Assembly (NCBI RefSeq): GCF_022201045.2
Contig: NC_068562.1
Location: 11,655,001 to 11,719,000, forward strand
Direction of reading: 5' to 3'
DNA: 64,000 bases
Source: Citrus sinensis
Taxonomy: Eukaryota > Streptophyta > Magnoliopsida > Sapindales > Rutaceae
Position numbers and translations under genes: made by a program. The notes beneath the pieces were generated by a model that searched no databases, was not told the origin of the DNA, and worked only from the letters and a program-made list of their open reading frames with translations. Of this stretch, positions 59,637-64,000 are shown piece after piece (the first letter of the stretch is position 1; every line of letters starts with the position of its first letter).

Positions 59637-59800
59637 CAACTCGTCACCGGCTCTCATCATGATCTTTGTGGTATGGTGCATGCATGTTTGTCGTGTCACC
59701 GATCATGAGTTCGAGGAGAGCTGGTTTCAAGCCAGAAGCAAAGAACATGATTCATGTAGTCTTGCCATCAAGTAAGGTATTACAAAATACCTCTCTTTTA
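59637..59800 (+). repeat. tRNA-like cassette, copy 11
   Basis: 5' stem ACCGGCTCTC, TTTGTGGTATGGTGC, ATCATGAGTTCGAGGAGAGCTGGTTTC, hairpin AGGTATTACAAAATACCT at 59775-59792, then CTCTTTTA. Most similar to copies 7 and 12. Confidence 0.75.
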
Positions 59801-60286
59801 TCACTACAAATGCAAAACATAAAGCCAATATTCTTATTGATTTCTTAACAATAAGAATATCTTACTCTATACAAACCTTTAATGTTTAGGAATGCATGCA
59901 CAAACTTTCTTTTGTGAATTTTTTTTTTCTGTTTAAGAATATCGAAATACTGTCAAACTCTATTTTTTGATGTATGAGATCTATTTTACTAAATAAGTAA
60001 CGATAAAATCTCACATATGGAGTTGATCTTGATGGTTTAAGTTGAAAAAGAGTTTATATAACTATTTCTAAAAGATTAAATATAATAACCTATATATTAG
60101 GATAAATTTTAAGGGTGGAGATTTCTATTTCCTGTATTGGAATTGAGGAAGTTCGTATATAAAGATATTCTTTTATTACGTCACTTGATATTGCAAAAAT
60201 TTGAGAAATTAGTGAGGAATTATACTATATTTGGGAAAACTAATAATATTTTTTTCAGAATAAAAATCAGTTGATGATGAAACCGA

Positions 60287-60455
60287 ACACCAACTCTCGT
60301 TATGGTCATGGTGGTATGGTGCTTAGTTGTTCGCAATACCATCAAGTCCCGCTTTCGAGACACCTTGGTACTTGAAAGATACAAGAACCTTGAATCAAAC
60401 GCATCCTTCGCTGGTTACCTTTGAATATAGGTATTTTAAAATACCTCTCTTTTAT
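60287..60455 (+). repeat. tRNA-like cassette, copy 12
   Basis: 5' stem ACCAACTCTCG, TGGTGGTATGGTGCTTAG, GCTTTCGAGACACCTTGGTA, hairpin AGGTATTTTAAAATACCT at 60429-60446, then CTCTTTTA. The last copy before the copia fragment. Confidence 0.72.
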
Positions 60456-60859
60456 ATATGTTTAAATCTTATTTTCATAACATGTACAAAATATCCTCAA
60501 GTTGTTTTTTTTTTTTTAATATCATTTACTTGAGAGTTCATTATTTTTTTCTATTACAGATTTTACTAATCACTGGGAAAATTAATGTTGATTTATTTAC
60601 CTAATATATTAGTTATATTTTGTCAGTGAGTGCTAACTTTTCTTCTATTTAGTTCAAAGCTCACTTATTAATTTACCATCTACACTTATTTGATAACAAG
60701 ATCACAAGTTGAAGTCATTTCCGAATCACTAAAAGTAATATTTTCTTTTATGATATAAACTTGCTAAATTCAATTTCATTGCGATCACTCTTTAATTAAG
60801 CTTATTTTATATTTTTCAATTAATATATCTAGTATATATATACTAATAAAAACTATTTA

Positions 60860-62006
60860 TTGAAAAAGGATTTTTTTTCAATATTTTTTCATGTTGTTGC
60901 ATCCAAACAGTGGTATTTGCAATTTCATGACATTGTCACCTCTTATGGGTTCCAAGAGAACGTTATTGATCAGTGTATATACGTGAGGGTCAGTGGGAGC
61001 AAGCATATCATTTTGGTGCTTTATGTGGATGATATATTGCTCGCCACTAATGACACTGATTTTTTACTTGAGACAAAACAAATGCCTTCATGCAATTTTG
61101 ATATGAAGGATCTCGATGAAGCCCATTATGTATTAGAGATAGAGATTCTTTGTAACAAATCTAAAGGAGTTTTAGGATTGTCTTAAAATGCTTACATTAA
61201 TCATATTCTGAAAAGGTTGAATTTAGAGTCTTGTGCTCCTCGAAAAGCACCAATTTCAAAAGGTTACAAACTTTCCAACTTTCAATGTCCAGATAATGAT
61301 GTAGATAAAGCTAGAATAAAAACAGTCTCATATGCATTAGTCGTGGGTAACTTGATGTATGCTCAAGTCTGTACTTACCCTGATATTGCTTTTACAGTGG
61401 AAGTGCTTGGGAGATACTTAAGCAATCCTAGATATGAACACTGGAAGGCTGCAAAGGAAGTTAGATATTTGCAAGCCATTAAAGATTTTACATTGACACA
61501 TCAACAATCAAACTATTTGAATATAATGGGTTTCTGATGTTGATTTCGCAGGGTGTTTGGAAGACAAAAAATCCACATCTGGTTACATCTTTATGACGGC
61601 AGGAAAAGCTATATTATGGAAAAGTGCCAAGCAGACACTTATAGCTTCTTTAATAATAGAGGTAGAATATGTAGCATGTTTTGAGGCTACTCGTCAAGCT
61701 TTATGGATGCAAAATTTTATCATAAGGCTAGATTTTTTGTTGGTTGTACCGAGACCATTAAAAATATATTGTGATAATTCTGCAGTTATTTCTTTCTCTC
61801 ATAATACAGGGAGTTCTTTATGCTTCAAGCACATTGATATTAAATATTTATTTGTGAGAGAGAAAATTGCTCTATCTTATGTATCAGTAGATCACATGCC
61901 TACAGAACTCATGTTAACTAATCCACTTACTAAAGCTTTAGCTCCAAAAGTGTTTAGGGAGCATGTAACTCATATGAGACTGTTAGAATCCTTTTATATA
62001 TGCTGA
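60860..62006 (+). pseudogene. Ty1/copia pol 3' part (RT C-terminus and RNase H)
   Basis: VASKQWYLQFHDIVTSYGF, DQCIYVRVSGSKHIILVLYV followed by DDILLA (catalytic YVDD near 61020-61035), then LNLESCAPRKAPISKGYKL and GRYLSNPRYEHWKAAKEV. A shift at about 61537-61557 leads into the RNase H: KKSTSGYIFMTAGKAILWKS, IYCDNSAVISFSHN, KHIDIKYLFVREKI. The TAA at 61184 and the shift break the frame. Everything upstream of RT motif 4 or so (gag, protease, integrase, early RT) is missing, so the element is 5'-truncated. Confidence 0.9.
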
Positions 62007-62724
62007 GTTAGTGGGAGTCCTGATTTATATTATAAGTTACAACTTAAATGAGATTATGTATTGCTCATATTTTTGTTATTATGCATACATATTGTTATGT
62101 GATATTGGTATGCCATATATTGTGGACACATGTGGTTGGATATGGCATTATGTATAATTGAGGATATTGTGGTTCGAGACATTTTGTTTGGTCTCAATAT
62201 AGACATTATGGACTGAAGTATTTTGGCTTGGCTTTAGTGTGCTTTCTTAAGACATTTTGATTTAGTCTCATTATCGTTATAAGAAAGCACAACTTCCTTG
62301 AAACATTTTGGTATTAGTCTCATTATGATGAAAAGGAAGCTCGCTTCTTGAGATGTTTTGATCCAGTCTTATTATGGTTAAAAAGAAGCGATGGTTTAGG
62401 AGACATTTTGTTTTAGTCTCATTTAGATATACATGTGGACTTTGTGGAAATGGACATGTTGATCACATTGTCATGCTATTTCCACAATTATAATTGTATA
62501 TTACTACTACATAGTCACGTGTTTATAAGTGTCTTATTATGTAGATCATCCTGTCGATGTACATATGACTTAGTACTTATGGCACATTTTGGACTTATTT
62601 ATGTTTTGGATGATTGCTCAAACTTGGCTTTCTGTTATAGTCACATGTTCATTAATTTTTTTTTCAAAGATATTTATTTAAAAAAATAATCATTAGAATG
62701 ACTTTTTTCATCCAAGTGGGAGAT
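62007..62724 (+). mobile_element. Copia 3' untranslated region with short repeats and PPT
   Basis: Follows the RNase H stop. The motif GACATTTTG(N)TTTAGTCTCATTAT occurs at about 62178, 62251, 62302, 62352 and 62402, the last four spaced about 50 bp apart. A purine-rich AAGTGGGAGA at 62714-62723 directly before TGTTGG is the polypurine tract. Confidence 0.75.
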
Positions 62725-63170
62725 TGTTGGATTTATTTCTCACATATTGTTGACTAACATAAATCATTCTATATTGTTTTTCATGTTTTACCAGATTAAT
62801 GCATGACTAATGTCAAATAAATGAGCCTGTCAAAAGTAACAAATTTTCATTGAGATTATTTCCCGCACTACCACATCCTTTTTTTTTTTTTGTTCATTAT
62901 TTCAAAATACCAAGCATCTTTTCCAAAACAAAAAATTAAGGAAAATCTTTTCCTAAACAAAAACTTAAGGAAAAGTAACAAATTCTCATTGATGAAAAAC
63001 CTAAGGAAAAGTAACAAATTTTCATTGAGATTATTTCCCACGATATCACATCCTTTTTTTTTTCTTTTTTTGTTCATTATTTCAAAATACGAAAGCATCT
63101 TTTCCAAAACAAAATCATCATCAACTTGTTATTAATCAGACATTCTCTATCATCAATTCATTGCCAGAAT
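62725..63170 (+). repeat. 3' LTR of the copia fragment with internal 175-bp duplication
   Basis: Starts TGTTGGATTTATTTCTCAC after the PPT. AAGTAACAAATTTTCATTGAGATTATTTCCC at 62834 recurs at 63009, with the T-run and GTTCATTATTTCAAAATAC following in both. The right end is not defined because no 5' LTR remains to compare; 63170 is a guess. Confidence 0.55.
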
Positions 63171-64000
63171 AAGCACTACAGAAAACAAAGCATCGTAATG
63201 CTGTTGCTCATGTCTTCGATTAATCTTTTATTCTTTTACGGAAAAACAAGTATGCAACAAACTCTGAGCGAAAAAAAAAAAAAACATCCAACTTGATATT
63301 GGTGGCTTTAATTTCTTCTCCACAAGAACCTTTTCACAAATTACTTTAGTTTCAGCCTAGCTAAACAAAGTACAATATCTGGGAAAGTTGCAAAAATCGG
63401 CTAGGAGGAGAGAAACGCTAATGTAGCAACTTAGTTTACTAAACTGAAATAATAATATTACTCATTACTTCTAGTTTATTGCCTTTTTCTTTTCTTAAGA
63501 CTTTTTATTTCAATTTCAAAGCTTTTTTTTCCTAATATTAAAGTGTGAACTGTTAGAGATATTATCTTATATCACTTGAAAATGAAATTTAAATTAAATA
63601 TATAAAATCTAAGACAATTTTAATTATTGAGCTAGTTTTTTAATATGAATTAGGCTTGCGAACTTTTATATATATGGTATATGAGTCAACTACACTACCT
63701 TAATGACCACGTGACAAAAACATGATAAAGCGATTGATTTTGTACATGTATAATAGGGGATGTTAGGCACGTTATTCCACATCAGCTAATAAGTGAGGTC
63801 ATGGGCTTCCATATAAACCAAAAACGAATTGAGGCCATGCATATTACATAATGAACTTACCTCAGTCCTTCTCTGGCTGATGCACACATGCGCATTGCTT
63901 GTCCTGAAGTTTTGGTATGGTCATTCTTCTTTGAATCACATTTGTTAAAAACTAAAGCTCTTTTTTAATATTTTTCCCTTTCCCATTCTTTTTGTATCAT
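63171..64000. other. Intergenic to window end
   Basis: AT-rich, with no open frame worth a call. A CAGTCC-TTCTC-rich stretch begins near 63860. Nothing further recognised. Confidence 0.4.

Noticed and set aside
45287-60455. Helitron ends as the explanation for the cassette hairpins
   Set aside because: No CTRR follows the hairpin and no matching TC 5' ends were found; the B-box and closing stem also do not fit.
45287-60455. Functional tRNA genes in the cassettes
   Set aside because: No standard cloverleaf, anticodon arm or intact A-box at the right spacing; only the B-box region and outer stem are tRNA-like.

Overview
The window is nuclear DNA of a flowering plant, very probably a woody eudicot. 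I lean to Citrus from the feel of the proteins, which is an inference I could not test. It is AT-rich. The genes have GT-AG introns, and several plant-specific families are present (MBD10/11-type protein, GPI-anchored GH17 glucanase, stellacyanin, LURP-one-related). Intergenic DNA is full of LTR elements, SINEs and long-inverted-repeat MITEs.

Five genes look intact. They are an MBD11-like chromatin protein (773-4555, +, one 2.8 kb intron), a GH17 endo-1,3-beta-glucosidase with a C-terminal GPI-type signal (13511-15137, +, 3 exons), two tandem stellacyanin-type blue copper proteins (17746-18901 and 21495-23224, +), and a LURP-one-related protein (39915-40755, -). Downstream of the MBD gene (4.8-10.8 kb) is a decayed tandem array. 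It holds three orphan FBD-domain fragments on the minus strand and a broken copy of the MBD 3' end. The array is ended by a gypsy gag/protease remnant that begins with a 60-bp inverted duplication.

26195-36890 is one Ty3/gypsy element on the minus strand with both LTRs. It has gag, protease, RT, two RNase H domains and integrase, then a seven-copy ~121 bp tandem array and an opposite-strand ORF of the 'putative gypsy type transposon' kind next to the 3' LTR. This layout is that of the Tat lineage. Stop codons and frameshifts show it is dead. 60.86-63.1 kb is the 3' part of a Ty1/copia element.

45-60.5 kb has no protein gene I can support. It holds at least 12 copies of a ~150-190 bp cassette, all on the + strand. 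Each copy has a tRNA-like B-box and an almost invariant hairpin followed by a T-run. In most copies a short stem also closes the tRNA-like part, and it appears to covary between copies. This cluster is the least explained structure here: either an unusual co-oriented SINE cluster or a Pol III-type ncRNA family.

Six MITEs with exact 9-10 bp target-site duplications were found. One sits 29 bp from a 3' splice site. Another interrupts a local duplication whose other copy is the empty site.
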